Below, in pieces: positions 48,217 to 62,226 of a DNA stretch of 64,000 nt. Position numbers and translations under genes: made by a program. Below the pieces are notes generated by a model. It searched no databases and was not told the origin of the DNA. It saw nothing but the letters and a program-made list of their open reading frames with translations. Positions within the stretch are counted from its first letter, which is position 1. Each line of letters opens with the position of its first letter. Origin of the DNA: Tetrahymena thermophila SB210 (Eukaryota > Ciliophora > Oligohymenophorea > Hymenostomatida > Tetrahymenidae). The stretch is from NCBI RefSeq assembly GCF_000189635.1, contig NW_002476288.1, forward strand, positions 1-64,000. The letters are read 5' to 3'.

Positions 48217-51200
48217 ATGAGATAGAGCATTTTTAATATATTATTTTTGTTGAGGTTTATCTTTCATCTTGATACATTAAAGTTATCTTAAGCTCAAAAT
48301 AACACCTATTTTAGAGATTTTTAATATAAGATGTAATAAATTGTAGATAACAATATAAATACAGCTGTTATTTTTCTTACAAATCCGGATTGTCCTAGTT
48401 TTAATATTTTTCAAATTTATTGTGGAACTATTGTACTCTTTAATTATGGAGATCTCTTTGATGGTAACACTGAACTTTAAATATTTTACTAAAATTATTT
48501 TTTAAAATAGTTAGCTACTTCAATCAATATCATGTTTTTTCTAGTAGAGATGACTGTATATAAAATAAAACTATTTCCTAAATAGTAGACATTACAAATG
48601 AGGGAGAATTGACATAAGTTACTTAAGATAAATAAATGAATTATATAGAGTTGATGAACAGCAATTGTTATGATTAAAACAGATATTGTTAACCTAATGT
48701 AAATTGTGTTAAGTGCTCTTAAGGTTTTTGCTTATAATAAATCAATTCAATTTAAAATAATTGCTATGACATAACATCATTAAGTAATTTTATAGGTGTT
48801 ACCGCAACAAATTTTTGCTAGTACTATCAATAAATAAATATTAACTGTTATAGCTAGATTGACGGAGTTTGTTAATATTAGTTAAATCAGAATTAAAAGA
48901 TGTGCACTTTAATGACATAAGATCCTAATATTATTGTAAAGATTTTTTTTTTTAAATTTATAAAGCCAATTTATTTTTAAGTTGTTGCTATTTTTTATAA
49001 AAAGGGGAAAACAATCAATAATAACTGCTATTTTAATGGCTATACTGCTGAGTAATTAAAATATTGTGCACCAAAATATTGTATTTTATTTGATATTAAT
49101 GGATACAGTTGCTAAAATATAGATTTAAGTACTTTTATAGTTGGCTTAGATCCTAATTTGAATTGTTTGCTTCCTAATTAAAACAATGCTTATAAGTAAT
49201 ACTATTTTTTATTAGTTTTCATTTAATTATTTAATTATTAAAATGAAGGTTTGAATAAATAACTCAACCATTTTATTTTTTTAAATACCCAAATCTCTTT
49301 TAAAGATTATACTTATTTTTGCATTAATACATACTACTACCAATCTTAATTGAAAAATTAATAATCTCAATTTTTTATTGAAAATTAATCATTGATTGTT
49401 TGAGGAATTACAATAAAACTAGAATAGATATTCCAATTTTAAACTTTATTAGGAAAATAAATTAGATGTCTAATAAATAAATAGAATTTAACTTATTTTG
49501 GATATATTTCATATAAATTTTCTTATTTGAATTAATTCAATAGATGTAGATATGGATATTGCATCATATAAAATTCTTAAGGTTATTTTTGTGTTTAGCT
49601 AAATCCAAACATAGAATAGCAAATGGCTAAAAATATTAATAATGATTTTTGTCAGTCCATTTAATAATAAACGGGAAACTCAGTTAACTGTGCGTATAGT
49701 TACTGTTTGGATCAAAATTAAAATTGTGTTCCACTTAGTAATTAAGATGGATACAGAGGAAAGATTTTTTTTACTGATAGATGCTCTGACTATGGAGGTA
49801 GTGAAACTTTAATTTAATGTATGAAAAGTTTTTGCATTTATAATAACTAATGTGTAGCCATTTCAGGTATATATTTAGGTAAGGATGTTAATTAAAAATG
49901 CGTAACTAGTTTATAATGTACTAACTATCCTATTCCTTAGTTAACAGATTGCTAATTTAGTCTAGAAATATGTTTTAATAGTTAGTTTAATTAATGTTAT
50001 TTTTTAAATGATGTTAGTGGCACTGGTTGCTCTTCATAAAGTTTAGTGTAAATGTATGGAGTAGATATGGATGGAAACTGTTTACAACAATATTAAATGT
50101 AGGCGATTAAATGTTCCTCAGGTTTTTGCATAATCAATAATTATTGTCAAAAATACAATAATGAATACGTTGGAAGAGATTAAAACTACAGATGCTTAAT
50201 TGAGGAATAAATAACAGCTGTTGAATGTGAAAATTAGTAAATTTTTTAAATTATTTCATAATACTTTGAAATTTTGTAAAATAAAATTAGGTATTGTATA
50301 ATGAATATTGGAACAGATTCTGCCTATTGTACTAAAGTAGATCAATACAATAATGTTATCGGTATATAATTGAATTTCTTTATTTCTTTTCTAAATCAAA
50401 TTTTCCTTAATGAATGGTACTCACATAAATTAAGTCTTTTATGAAAGAATTGTTAGGCTTTGAAATGAATGAAATTTAAGCTTGAATTGAATTAATATAT
50501 AATGTGGAATTGTAATGATATATTCTGTAACCAAATAAAAAAAACAATCATATATTTAATAATAGAAAATAAATAACAATTGAAAAAGCTTTTATTCATT
50601 TTTAATTGCTTTTCCATCACAATTTAAAACCAAATTTTCTTATTAAATTATATAGGAATATACAAGAGTAATCTATAATAATGTATTACTATAGATTCGC
50701 CTAATTAGCCAGCAGTAACCATTTATAAAAGAAAATAATGTTTTTATTTAATTTAATGTAAAATAGTCAACATGCGCATATGGATAGTATTGTAAAGATC
50801 CTGTGACATAATTTTGCATTCAAATGTAGCCAGGTATTTGCTAATATTATGATACTACTTGCATAATCGTAAATAATAACCCTTTAAATCTTCCTTGCTA
50901 TTAATGTGATCCTTCAAGCTGTTTAAATTAATATAATTAATGTATTCAAATCTCAATAGAAAATTAATTTTGTGTAAACTAATATGGTAAATTATTTTAT
51001 TTTTAAATTAAATTTTAATTAATTAATTACAATATTTTATGCGTCTTAAAAAAAATATTATCTTTTCGAAGCAAAATTTTTAAAAATCAAGCTATTAATT
51101 ATTAAATAAACAGGATATTGCTAATTTTATAAGTTAAAAAACTGTAAATCATGTCCTGACTAAACGTGCAAAAATAATAGTTAGTGTAAATATTTTAAAA

Positions 51201-54200
51201 AATAATATTTATTGATTTATTACATTTATATTTAAAGAAACATGTGTTGAAATGATAAATTTATAGTTACTGTCAAATTAGTGCATAATTAAATAGAGAC
51301 CTGATGTTCCTTGCTTAATTGTTGACACAAATTAATATTTAAACTAAATTTTGACTAATCCTTCCTATTCTATACAATGCACAAATACTTTGAGGATGTG
51401 CCAAAATATCTCAAACAGTTCTTAATTTTGTTACTCTTGCCCAATTAACTTTATTTAGCCTGGAAATGGAAAATGCTACAGCTTAGAAGAATAATAGGAA
51501 GTCTAATATAAATCAAATTCCTTTTATTCTTTTTTGAACATAATTTACATTTCAGAGAGCTTTGGTGTTGAAGATTCTTAATAATGTCCATAGAAGTAAG
51601 TTAATTTATTAAATAAAAGAAATTTAAATGTAATAAAATATTATTTAAATAAATAAATAACTTAGTTGTTTTTCCTGCTAAAGTAAAAATGTTTGTACTA
51701 AGTGTTCTTTTAACTATTATCTTATAGAAATAAATCCTTAAAAAATAATTTGCATTTCTATAAAAAACTTTTAGAGTATTGAGTATAAATTAGACTATAA
51801 TGAAAGCCAATTCTACTAATAAAATAGGCTTTTTCTTTAATGCACATAAGATGGAATCAATAAAGGATTTATGTAAATTTATATGAAAAACTACTTTTAT
51901 AACATTAGATTTATATCATAAATTATAGATAAGACATATACAGCTTTCCTTTATCTGTTAAATAGGTTTAATATTATGACTACATTTCTATTAGGCTTCT
52001 TTTCTAAACTTCTTTAATTGATTGCTAGAATTTCATTTAATTTGAATTAAATACAGATAATTAAATAGTTAGCTTAGAATTTTTAAAATAAATCAATATT
52101 TATTATTAAATATCCTAAAGCACAGTCTTAACCGATAAATTCTTTTAATATTTCTAAGATATTTAATGTAAATTATTTTCCAAACTGCTGCTTCAATTAA
52201 ATCTCCCTATTTATTTTTATATCTAAAATAATCCCAAAATTTCTTTTTTTTTCTTATTAAATTTAAGGAAGATTTTGTTGAAACTTGTAGTAACTAAATA
52301 TTTTAAAATTTTTATTATTTTTAATTATTTACAGGTGACAGTTAATGCAATTAATGCTTTTATAATTAAATTTCCTAACAGCACTAATGCTTAAAATGTA
52401 ATCAAGGTTTTTCTTTGCATTATAGTGGTAGGTGTTTTTAATGCCCTAAAAATTGTTTGGATTGTGTTTTTGGAGGATTTTATAACTAGCAAAATATTAA
52501 TTGGAGTGAAATATAGAACTTATATAGCTCTTAATTCTTATCGTAACTATCTTCTGAAGAATATTCTTTAAGATGTACTCAGTGTCAATAAGGCTTTACA
52601 GTGTAATCTACTTATCAAGGATGTGATCCCTGTGGTTAAAATTGTAAATTGTGCTATACAGGTAAAAATAATATAAAAATTTAGCAATATTTAAATTAAA
52701 AATTAATATTATTTCCTATATGTTTTCATTTATAGCTTTAAAATAAATTTAAGATAGAAAATTCAGAAATTTAAAAATAGAAATCAATGAATTATTAAGA
52801 ATATTTTCTCAAAGTATTCAATTTTCTAAATTTTTGAGAAAGCTTTAAATTTAAATTTTATGTTTAATTAATATTTTAAAGAGATATTTTTAATTAATTT
52901 AAAGGAATGCCTAATTATAACCACTCTAATTAATTAAACTTTGATCCTAACTTTTTGTCTGTAGCTACTTTAATTTATAAATGCATAGAGTGCTTGAACA
53001 CTTCTTATAAGTTTTTTGATGGTAAAAATTAATAACTAAATGAAAATAAATAAAATAATTTTTAAATATTTAGATGTGAATTGTTAACAAACAACAATTT
53101 AAAATTGCTAAATTGAATATAATGTAGTATAGACTGACTTTCCTTATATACTGAATTCAAATTCTTGGAAGCTTAATAATAATGTTGCTCCTTACTGCTA
53201 CTAATGCACTTAAACATACTTTAATGTTTAGAATTAATTATGCTTAAGAAGTAGAGATACGTGTTTTAATTAAATGACATAATATTACAATTAATGTGTA
53301 AGTAACTCAGTTAACATAAATTTAAATGTTTTTACTTCTAAATGCTAGAGTCTTTTATTTTAAGACACTTACAATTCAAATCCAATTTTCTGTTATCAAT
53401 GCAGTACTAATACGTGCTATTTTAACTAATTGCCTCAATATTTAAATTCATTAAATTAGATAGCAGTTTCATGCAATTAAAATGTAAAATTTTGCTTTTC
53501 TTATTTAATCCACAAATTTATTCATATTTTTTAATAGACATTAAACTGTAGAAGTTGCTATTCCTATATAGATTAAGACACAAATTAATAAATTTATTAA
53601 TGCACTAAATGCGAAGATAATTATGTAGTAACACTCTAAGGTTGCCTTCCCTGTCCAACTGGTTGTGTAGAATGCTTTTATAGTACATTTTAATTCAAAT
53701 TATGAAGTTACCAAACTTAATTTATTTATTTTTTAAATAGGTGATGGAATCATAAATTATAGTGACCAATTTACATTTAATTAGCCATTTTATTCTCTAA
53801 AATTTCGTTAAAATCTAATTAATGATAATAAAGCATACTTATTTTGTACCTATTGCTAAGATGGTTACTACTATAAAGATTATAAATGCATTTAACTCCA
53901 GTGTGATCAAACTTGCTAATCTTGCCAGCTCTACAAAAATTAAATTTTTAAGTGTCTATAATGCAATTAGTAATATTTAATGTCGTATGTTACCAATATT
54001 ATTGGCTATATTAGTTTGTTTCATCTATTAAATGGTAACAGTGTTGTGGATATTAATAGTATGGTTAATTTTGACTAAAATCATTCTGCCTGTCACATGT
54101 GTCCCTACCCGTAAATACATAAATACTTTAAAATTTACCATTCAATAAAAGCTTATTCAATAAAAGTTAAAAACAATCTTCACCTCTTACAAATAAATAT

Positions 54201-57200
54201 TTACTTTAATTTAAAATAAGTTAAACCAAATTTTGAATTTTTTATATTTAATTTCTAACATTAAATAAAATTTTTAAATTGAATCTTAATTAATAAGAAT
54301 TAAGAGTATTTAATATTTAATAAATAATTTTATTTTTTGGACAATCTAATTTTTTATTGAAAAAATTATTTGTTTTTTTTAAGAAACATAAATTTAAAAT
54401 GATTCTATTTTTTGTTTATTAAAAGTTGCTAAGCCTGTGAGAAAGTTGGAGAAACAAAGGATAATCCATTTAATATTTACAGTTCATTGTGTAAAAAATG
54501 TAAAGATAATTTGCCTATTCCTTAAATAACTCCTGAAAGTGAGAGAAGCAACTATAAATGGGTATATGATAGCGAACGACAAAAATGCTTGTTATGTTTG
54601 AATTCAGACCAAGGCTGCACTTATTAAACAGTAAAACGATAGATTTACGCGGTTTGTGGTTCTAATTCAGATAGTATTGGAGAAGGAACTATAGGAAACC
54701 CATTAAATATTCAAAGATCTTCTGAAATAAACTGGGATAAATTGATAATTAATTAATAAGATTTAACAAAATATTTGGTGTTTTATAATGAAATCTCAGT
54801 TGAATTTATTGATGTAGAATTAATAATTAATCAAAATGATTGTAGGTTATTTTAAAAGATATAAATTAAAACTAGTATTTCATAGTATATTTTTGGACTG
54901 CAAAGATTTTCTTTAACTATAACAAACAAAGCTTAATCTTAAACAACATTAGAATCAAGTCAGCCTATATAAATATCAGGATTTACTCATGTTACTTTTT
55001 AAAGTCTTTCACTGCTTACTTCTAGCCAAAATTCATATTTTAGTAATTAGAAATTTGGATTTTAAATCAATAATTCTTTATTAAAAAGTATTAATTTTAC
55101 TGATGTTAATATACTGAATAAATATTAAATTCCAAATAATTTTATATTTGAATTTGATAATGTAATGGATTCCTTTTCTCTCTAAAATGTTAATATTCAA
55201 GGGTTTTAAGTAAATCAGCAGAATTTCTTTAATTTGATCTTTACTCAATAGTTTTAAAATCCAAGGATGTTGTTTATTGTTCATAATACTAGTCTCATAA
55301 ATGTAATTTATTTATTTATCTTTCCTAAAATTTAAGGCAAAACAAGAAAATTTTTAAAACAAATAAAATTTAATTTTTAATATTAAATCAAAGAAATAAA
55401 TTTTTTTTTTAATATAGATGAACTTTAACTAAGGGTCTCTTGTACAGCTTTTTGCAGGGAATCTTTATATAGAGTTTTAGGGACTATTAATTCAGAGTAG
55501 CAGTTTTTTAAATAGATCTATATTTTTTAATATTCAATCAAATTAAGCCAACAAAAGAACATATTCTAATTGGAATGATGTATCTATTCAGAATAATGAA
55601 ATTGGTTAAAATAGCTAAATAATCTCATATAGTTACTTTGTTATTAATTAAATAAATAATTTAACTTTATAATTTAATAATTTTACATGCTAACAACAAT
55701 ATTCACTCTTTTAACAAAATTTGCTTCAGCTATCTTAACTAATAATCAACAATAACACTTTTATTAACTACACATTATTTGAGGTGTATTAATAACCTAA
55801 AATAGTTTATACTGATTAATTCAACTTCTTTTTAAGCGATATCACTGTATAATAAAATTTAATTAGCTCAAGCAGTGGATTACTTTTCAAGCTAATTGGA
55901 AATAGCAAAACTCTTGTTGACTAAATAAAAATAAATCTTTTGAACGTGAAAGCCGATAATATCTTTTTGACAAGTTTTAATAGTGTACTTATAAACATTT
56001 AGTATGCTATATCATTTACTTTAAGCAAATTTACTGTAAATAACTCTTACTTTTCGAAAATATTAACTTTAAGAAACACTCAAAGTTTATTTTTAAGTGA
56101 CGGAGTTGTGACGGGCAATCAAGCCTTATAGTGTGATTAATTCATAATAAACAATATCAATTAAATTTTAGAAATTAGTAAACTCTCAATAATTAATACT
56201 TTATCAATAGCAACTATTTTTAAAATCACTAACACTGATGCTTAAAATCAAAGTTTAATTATTAAAATTCATGATTTGAAAGCTGAAAATAACAAGTTTA
56301 TTGTGAGAAATATTATCAACAACGTTGGCATGTTTATTATCAACAACATTGAACAGGTGACTTTGTAACTTATTAATATAAATATAAGTTAAAACTACTT
56401 AGCTTCTTAAGTTTCATCATTTGTAATTTAATTTTTTATAATATACGCCTTCTCCAATTGATTTGCTTTTTTCTTTTATTTATTTATTTAAATTATATTT
56501 TTTTAATATAAGGTAAAATATCTTTAAACTAGCCCTGGATTTTATATAGTTAGTTAGAAGGGGAAACTTACTATAGAAAATATCAATTTTACTGACAATT
56601 AAACAGAATTAACCACTCCTTCATTATATCTTATTTTTTTAGATATTTACATTACGAATGCTTAATTCCTTACTCAGTAACCTTAACTTCCTAATTACGA
56701 TTTATAAGGAGGGTTTGCTTATATTCAAGCCGATTCAATATAAATTATAGATTCATCTTTCAGTGGGTAAAAAGCAATAAATGGAGGAGCATTATACATT
56801 TGTTTAACTGGACTTGGTTAACTATTAATCAGAAAAAGCTCATTTTAAAGTAATGAAGCCTTTATTAATAATTAAAATAGTATGGGTGGAGCAATTTATA
56901 TTTAAACAAATCTAGCTAATTATTTAGACATAACAGTAGAAAATAGCTCTTTTTAGAATAATTTTGCTATATAGGGAGCTGTATTTTATATTGAAAAAAC
57001 AAATGTGAGCATTTTTGCTAATTTTAATTATGTTAATTTTGAAGACAACTTCTCTCTATTATAATCGATTATATTATACATTAATGGGATTGATTATTAA
57101 AAAATAATGATTATACTACAAAATTGTTAAGTATTCAATACAATTTAAAATATGAACAAACAAATTGTATAGATGCAAGCTACTTTAAGTTCTACTTTCT

Positions 57201-60200
57201 TAAAAAATAATGAGTACTACTACATCTATATTAACTAAGGTGAATAAGTGACTATAACTAATCTACAGTTTCAGTAAACATTTTCTTTTTTAGACTATAA
57301 TTTAATCTCTTAATAGATCAGTTTACCTATCCCTATTTAAGTTATTAACACACAATCTTACTTAAATACCTTTTCATAATATTTAATGACAACAACTGAT
57401 TATGAATTAATCCACATAGAGGCAAATAAGATTGCTCTAGAAAGTGTTAGATTATTTTAAATAGAGTCTTTGCTTGAAAAATAATAATTGATCAAATTTA
57501 AAGCAAACTCAATTAATATTACAAACACAGTTTTAGACAGTCTTAGTTGTTCAGGGTGTGCATATGGTAATCTAAATCTTGAAATCAGTGGAGCAGCATA
57601 TATTTAAAATTCTTTCTTTAAGAATAACATTTGCCAAAATGGAGGAGGAATATATTTGTAATCATCTATACCAATACAAAGTTTAACCAGCAGATTACTA
57701 AGCAATGAATATAATCCTATAAAAATTGTACAAATGTTTTAAAACGCATTCCAGAATAACACTTCTCTCGGTAATGGAGGAGCAATATATGCTAAGAATG
57801 TTGAAATGATAATATAAAATACTAAAATTAATGATAATATAGCCAACAGTTTAGGTGGAGGAATTTACAATGATTTATAGATAAGTCTATTAACTGATTA
57901 AATACTAATAAATTAATATCAACTTTTCAATATTAATTTATAAAATACTTACATCATTTAAAACATAGCACACTATGGAGGAGGAGGATATTATTCTTAT
58001 TTCAACCTACCATAGACTCAGAACAACTTCATATTAGGTAACAAAGCATATTAATTTGGGTCTGACGTTGCAAGTTTTCCTACATCTTATTAAGTTTACT
58101 ATAATAACATATTAGTAAAATAAAATGATACTGTAATAATTCCATCATCTGGATAAGTTAAGGTAATTTAGTTATATTTTCATAATTTGCTAATCAGTAA
58201 TATTTAATTTAACAATAATATTAATAATAGGGTTTTTTTACAGTGTTTCTAATGAGCAGTAACAAAAATCAAATTTATAAAACTATGTCTAGTGATAATA
58301 TAACTTTATATGTTAGTATCATAAATAGTGACCAAAATAGTAACTATATTCTCAGGAGTAATAAAATTACATTTAAAGACAATCTTTTTGATTTGAGTGA
58401 TCTTGAAATATATGGCAAATTCAGTTAAAAATTTAGAATCAGTTTATATTGTGATTAAGTCAAATAAGCTATTTATAATGAATAAGGAACTATATCTTAA
58501 ATCTTAAAGAATATAACATTTTAATTTGAAATACAAATAACAAATGAATGTTAAGTAGGATATAAAAGTAATTAAATTAATAATACATACGATTCCTGTG
58601 TAGCCTGCTAATATTAAACTTATTCTATCAAGCCTGGATAATTTATCTGCTAAAAATGTTATTCTAATCAATTTTAATGCTAATTAAGCAACATAGGCTT
58701 ACCAGATGGATATTATAGGCTAAATAATAATACAGATGTTATTGAATATTGCAGTGATTGGCCTTAAAACTGTGTTGGAGATATTTCAAGAGATAGTTCT
58801 CTCCTTAATACTTAAAGATCTGGTAATTGGAATATATACTACTGTGAAGAAGGTATTATTTATTCACTATTTTATTAAATTTTCTATCGTTTTTTATAAT
58901 TGTAATATTAATTTTTGAGTAAAATTATGATAATATATTAAAAATAATCTTGAATTATTACAATAAATTAAATACTATATCATAAAAATAGGTAACACTG
59001 GTGTTTTCTGTTTGGACTGTGATTATTTAGGCAAATATTGGAATAAATCATATATGAAATATTAATAATACAGCTGCTAAGAGTAAGATTAAAAATTTAA
59101 TATTTTTACTCAATTTAATAACGATTTTTTGTTTAAAAGGTGTAATAGTTAAAATATAATGCTGAGTATATTGGTAGCAATTGTAACCTAAATAGTATAT
59201 TTAACTTTTACTATTTACATAATTTTTATTATTTGGGATAATTTATTTTAAGCTCATATAAATTGCCCTTAAAGCAATTTATTGGTTTTATCAGAATATA
59301 TTTAAAATTTAAATGAAAATCTATAAAGAAATAATAACTAAAGAATAGTAACTTTTAAAATTTTTATTTGCTATTTTCAATTGCTTTTTTTGATAACATA
59401 ACTGCAGCTACAGATCCCTTGGCCATTTACATTTATACTTACTTTTCTATCAAGATAAAATGAATTTATATTAAGACTTTTTGACTGCTTTGCAACTGAT
59501 ATTATTCCTTTGGCTTACATGAAAGTTTTATATAGTCAGGTTCACATATTCATAATTATTGTCTTAACTTATTTTATTAGTTATTGCATCATTTTAATAA
59601 GATTTAAAATAGCTCAATAGGGTAAATAACAAATTTAGAATAACAAAGAAGACTAAAATAATAATAATAATGAAAAAAGCTTTTAATAATGGAACTAAAT
59701 TAGAAAAAAATATTATTTTTTTAGTAAATTTAAACTGTAATTTTTTACTTTGATAGCAAGTTTCACATATTTTATTTACTCACCATAAATCATTGATATA
59801 TTAAGCTCGAATGTAAGTTATTTATTTATTTTCTTCTATTTCAAAATTTTTAATTAATTTTAAAAATACTTTTCAAATTGATTTTATCATAATAAAAATT
59901 TATATTAAATATTAATTTTTTGTTTAAAAATAGATAGTTTGTAGTTAAATTGATAACTACTCTTACAATAGCTATTCAACTTAAATTAGATGTGATGAAA
60001 GCCAATATAAATGGTCTACTTTTATATTTATACCTCTATTAATATTTTGGGCTATTTTAATACCTTTAACTAAAATGGCTATCATTAAAAGATTTACTAA
60101 GAGCATTTTTGTAATATTTTCTTTTAATCACTTCAAATCAGGCTATAAAGAAGATTAAGCATATTATTGGGATTTATTTAGACATTTATAGATATTCTTA

Positions 60201-60858
60201 TTGATAATTATCCTTAAAATGCAATTAGCTGATTCTACTTAAAAGATATCTTTATTATTAGTTTTATTTGTTTGCCAAAAACTTTTGAAAATAATTTGTA
60301 AATTCTTTTTAGATTAAATAATTATGTTTAATTTGTTTGATAATATTATTTATTAGTCAGTCCTTTTAAAACATGTTCTATGTAAAAACTTTGTATAAGA
60401 CAAATGGACATATCTATATTCACAATAACTCTGATGGTATTTATTAGCGATTCTATAAAAAGTTAGAGTATTTTAATTATGGTTATTTCTGCTGTTATAA
60501 TAGTTTTCATAAATCTTTACTTTTTATGGAAAGTTATCGCCAATTTCTTGACAAAAAAGCAAATAGATGCTATACTGTCTTTCCACAACTTTGCCAAAAA
60601 TAAGCTAGTTATTACTGCAGCTAAAGATCACTGGAATTTTCTGAGGCAAATTTTTGAAAATTTTTAATTTAAAAATTTGCTAAAAGTAATTTATTTTTTA
60701 TTTTTTTATATTTTAAATAATTATCTAAAAAATAGGATAAATAAAAAGTATATTTAGGTGAGTTATCTTACTTTTATAAATTTTATAAAGAATACTAATA
60801 ATAACATAAGGAGAAACTACTATGTTTAAATACAAATTAAAACACAATTTTATCTTGA
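48217..60858 (+). CDS. giant Cys-rich / beta-helix / multi-TM membrane protein D2
   Basis: Tandem paralogue of D1 in the same 24-exon arrangement. Exons checked directly include 48217-48463, 48511-48935 (425 nt, as in D1), micro-exon 52268-52286 with a normal GT donor, 59934-60297 (364 nt), 60357-60685 (329 nt) and 60736-60858, ending TGA. The signal peptide is MRQSIFNILFLLRFIFHL. Middle exons align base for base with D1 apart from scattered changes and I saw no stop in those I translated. Same domains: CxxC region, GGAIYI-type beta-helix region, Cys-rich PGQSIC segment and membrane helices including LMVFISDS and MVISAVIIVFINLYFL. The last intron (60686-60735) must be removed; read through, the frame would add an unrelated tail. 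Compared with D1, exon 1 after the signal peptide is much more diverged than exon 2. Intact by inspection, so presumably the working copy. Confidence 0.75.
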
Positions 60859-61029
60859 TTTATTGTATCTAATTCTTTATTATCTATTTGTTAATAAATT
60901 TTTGTGTTTATAAATCACATATATAGTACCTTAGAGTACTGCCTTATTTTTCAAGACTAAATACAAATATAATACATATGTATAGTTTAATATATTTATT
61001 AAGTCAAACTAAAATTTTAGTTATTTTTT
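60859..61029. other. 3' flank of D2
   Basis: AT-rich, no feature seen. Confidence 0.4.
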
Positions 61030-61990
61030 TTATAAAGTTTTTGTTTTAAATAAAAATATTAAGTTTAAATAGTGAATGTGATATCTCTTCATAAAATCAA
61101 ATATATAAATTAATATTTCATAATTAATTAATTATTATATTTATTTGTTCTTTTTATCCATTGATAATTAATTAATTAATTAATTAAATTTCATAAACTG
61201 CTATTCAATATTTTTGAAAAAAAAAATAAATGATATAATAGATTAAAAAATATAATAAATTAGAAGAAGTAATTATTAATTTTTTTATTAATAACTAGTA
61301 AATTTATATAAATTAATAAAAAAAGTTTAAAAGCTCTTCACTTTTATCTCATTAGGTTCTCCATATTGATCTCAAGTAATTTAATTAATTAATATTATTT
61401 TTATTATTATTAATATTTTTTGTTTATTTTATTTTAAATTTATTTGAATAAATAATTTATATAAAAGGAATTATCATCATTTTTTTTTGATTTTTATTAA
61501 AACTTAAATTTTTTAGCAATTTTAACTTAATTTTCATTTCAATTTTTAATTATTTATTTATTATTCATTTTTTATTATTTGATATTTTTTCTTCCTTTTT
61601 GCCATTAAAACTTACACTTAATAAAATCTATTTATTTGTTTTGCATTATAATATTTTTAATTATAAAAGTTAATATAAAACATTAAAGTTCTTTTAATTT
61701 ATTTGATTAGTTTTCCTTTTTCTTTTTATTATAATTTTATATTTTTTAATTCTTTGTTAATTTTATTAATTATTAATTAATCTTTTATTTTTTTCTATTT
61801 TTTCTCCATTTTTTCTTCCTAATTAACTATAGTGAAGTACCTATTTAATTTATATCTAAATAACATTATAAATAAAGCTAATTTTTAGAAAGCATAACAT
61901 ATCATTTTTTTTGAAAAAAAATAAATTTTAAAAATCTAGGATAGAAAAAATTTCATAAAAAATATTAAAAATTTTAATTTTATAAAAAGG
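61030..61990 (+). repeat. 5' flank module of LRR genes, copy 3
   Basis: Third copy of the module before arrays A and B, placed before array E. Like copy 1 it keeps the decayed LRR unit (ACTTACACTTAATAAAATCT at 61610, then TTTGTTTTGCATTATAATAT). The motif GGATGGAAAAAAATTC of copies 1 and 2 is GGATAGAAAAAATTTC here. Confidence 0.75.
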
Positions 61991-62226
61991 ATTGTGATAT
62001 CTTTAATTATAAAAACTAATTTAAAACAACAAAGCTCTTTTTTCTTTTTCTTTTTATTGTGCTTGCTTTTTTTGTTCTTTCTTTCTTTGTTAATTTAGCT
62101 CATCATTTTATTTTCAAATTTTGCTTTTATTATTAATTAATTAATCTTATTATTTCATATTTTTTCTTCATTTTTTCCTTCTAATTAACTATTTAATGAT
62201 ATATTTTTTCTTCAATATTTTAAAAG

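Noticed and set aside
55081..55284. 67-aa minus-strand frame in D2
   Set aside because: Lies opposite exon 16, which is open and conserved with D1 on the plus strand.
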